Assembly (NCBI GenBank): GCA_021799935.1
Contig: JAJYZM010000074.1
Coordinates: forward strand, 1-5,759
DNA length: 5,759 nt
Source: a bacterium
Lineage (GTDB): Bacteria > SZUA-79 > Acidulodesulfobacterales > Acidulodesulfobacteraceae
Reading direction: 5' to 3'
The position numbers and the translations under genes are program-made. The notes below the pieces were generated by a model that saw only the letters and a list, made by a program, of their open reading frames with translations, did not search any database and was not told where the DNA came from. Positions 4,766-5,759 of the stretch are shown here, one piece after another; the first letter of the stretch is position 1, and every line of letters starts with the position of its first letter.

Positions 4766-5759
4766 TGGATTCCGTAAGTCCTATAAACGTAATATTTTTG
4801 TGGCATTTTCACCAGCCTTATTATAAAGATAATTTTACCGGCGAAATGCTTATGCCGTGGACGAGGCTACATGCAACCAAAGATTATTATTACATGGGGG
4901 CGCTTTTAAAGAGTTACCCTAAAATACACGCGACATTTAATTACTCGCCGTCTTTGCTCCGACAGCTGGAAGATTATGCCGCCGATTATAAAAATATGCT
5001 TAAAAACGAAGAATTTTTAAGCAGAACCGCTCAAAAAACATCCGAACTTTCCCCCGAAGACAAACTGTTTATTATAGAAAAATTTTTTTCCGCCTGCTCT
5101 TCGAGCAACAATTTTATCGAAAAAAGCGGCAGGTTCAAACAGCTTTATTACAGGTTAAAAACGGCCGATGCGGAAGGGCTTGAAGAAAAATTAAATTTAT
5201 TCGATGCGCAGGATTATTTAGATATAATAGTCCTTTTTAATCTTTTGTGGTTTGACCCCGTATCTATAAGTTCCGATGAATTTTTAACGGGGTTAAAAAC
5301 GAAAGGCAAGAAATTTACGGAGGAAGAGAAAGATAAATTAATAAAAGAAAAAATTCCCCATTTTTTAAATAAAATATTTCCTTTAATAACGGAACTTGCG
5401 CAAAGCGGCCAGGTCGAACTTTCGGCAAGCCCTTATTATCATCCGATACTGCCTTTGCTTTGCGATACGGATATAGCCGATTTTCACGACGGCATAAAAT
5501 TGCCGGCGCCTTTCAGGCATCCCGAAGATGCGGATTATCAGATTAAAAGAGCCGTAGATTATTTCGGCGATAAATTAGGCTACAAGCTCAAGGGAATGTG
5601 GCCGTCGGAGGGAAGCGTCAGCGAAAGGACGTTAAAGCTTTTTATCGACAACGGAATAAACTGGATAGCGACGGACGAAGAGATTCTTTCTAATTCTATC
5701 GGCGTAAATTTAAGGGAGCCGGCCGGCAGGAAACTGCTTTACAGGCCGTATGCCGTTAA
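4765..5759 (+). CDS. Glycoside hydrolase family 57 protein, N-terminal part
   Basis: The frame is open for 331 codons from GTG at 4765 to the window end with no stop; the final TTAA is read GTT-AA in this frame. GH57 enzymes are retaining alpha-glucan-active enzymes (alpha-amylase, glucanotransferase or branching types) with a seven-stranded barrel. Conserved region 1 is W-H-F-H-Q-P (H14, H16), region 2 is G-Q-V-E-L-S at 215-220 followed by Y-Y-H-P-I-L-P-L-L, and region 3 is G-M-W-P-S-E-G-S-V-S, in which E282 is the likely nucleophile. The acid/base aspartate region is expected beyond the window. There is no signal peptide, so a cytoplasmic role on glycogen-like storage polymers is likely; the exact specificity cannot be told. 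The GTG shares a base with the chemoreceptor TAG stop (TAGTG) and has no strong Shine-Dalgarno, which suggests translational coupling. The frame begins close to the family's usual N-terminus. Confidence 0.9.
   Translation, partial: MDSVSPINVIFLWHFHQPYYKDNFTGEMLMPWTRLHATKDYYYMGALLKSYPKIHATFNYSPSLLRQLEDYAADYKNMLKNEEFLSRTAQKTSELSPEDKLFIIEKFFSACSSSNNFIEKSGRFKQLYYRLKTADAEGLEEKLNLFDAQDYLDIIVLFNLLWFDPVSISSDEFLTGLKTKGKKFTEEEKDKLIKEKIPHFLNKIFPLITELAQSGQVELSASPYYHPILPLLCDTDIADFHDGIKLPAPFRHPEDADYQIKRAVDYFGDKLGYKLKGMWPSEGSVSERTLKLFIDNGINWIATDEEILSNSIGVNLREPAGRKLLYRPYAV

Overview
The window is a compact run of six genes, all on the + strand, from an AT-rich Gram-negative-type bacterium. An IhfB-like DNA-bending protein, priA, miaB and a soluble chemoreceptor argue for a proteobacterial-grade lineage. 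The PHP / membrane-anchored TPR / GH57 content looks deltaproteobacteria-like, possibly an uncultured group. That placement is an impression from gene content, not a measured phylogeny.

Layout: (1) 2-358, the C-terminal end of priA (replication restart helicase), cut by the left edge of the window. (2) 410-685, an HU/IHF-family gene most like IhfB, preceded by a short gap holding a TATAAT box and a 15-bp palindrome. (3) 669-1874, miaB (tRNA ms2i6A methylthiotransferase), overlapping ihfB by 17 nt. Its catalytic domains are intact but it lacks the C-terminal TRAM domain. (4) 1828-1965, a 138-bp repeat element of nested inverted repeats that supplies the last ~14 codons and the stop codon of miaB. 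(5) 1994-2659, a PHP-family metallohydrolase with a complete set of metal ligands, whose ribosome binding site lies just outside the repeat. (6) 2736-3371, a single-pass membrane protein with TPR-like helices, behind a likely promoter. (7) 3389-4765, a soluble methyl-accepting chemotaxis protein with a C-terminal zinc-binding CZB domain (TlpD-like architecture). (8) 4765-5759, the N-terminal 331 codons of a glycoside hydrolase family 57 protein, sharing one base with the chemoreceptor stop codon and running off the right edge.

priA, ihfB and miaB are housekeeping genes of replication, chromosome architecture and translation. The second half (TPR protein, chemoreceptor, GH57) looks like a separate transcription unit with tight spacing (17 nt gap, then a 1-nt overlap). 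It may tie redox or zinc sensing to storage-polysaccharide metabolism, although co-transcription does not prove a shared function. The most unusual feature is the repeat element at the 3' end of miaB and the loss of the TRAM domain there. No CRISPR array, tRNA, rRNA, transposase or riboswitch was seen, and no stretch over 300 bases lacks a gene.
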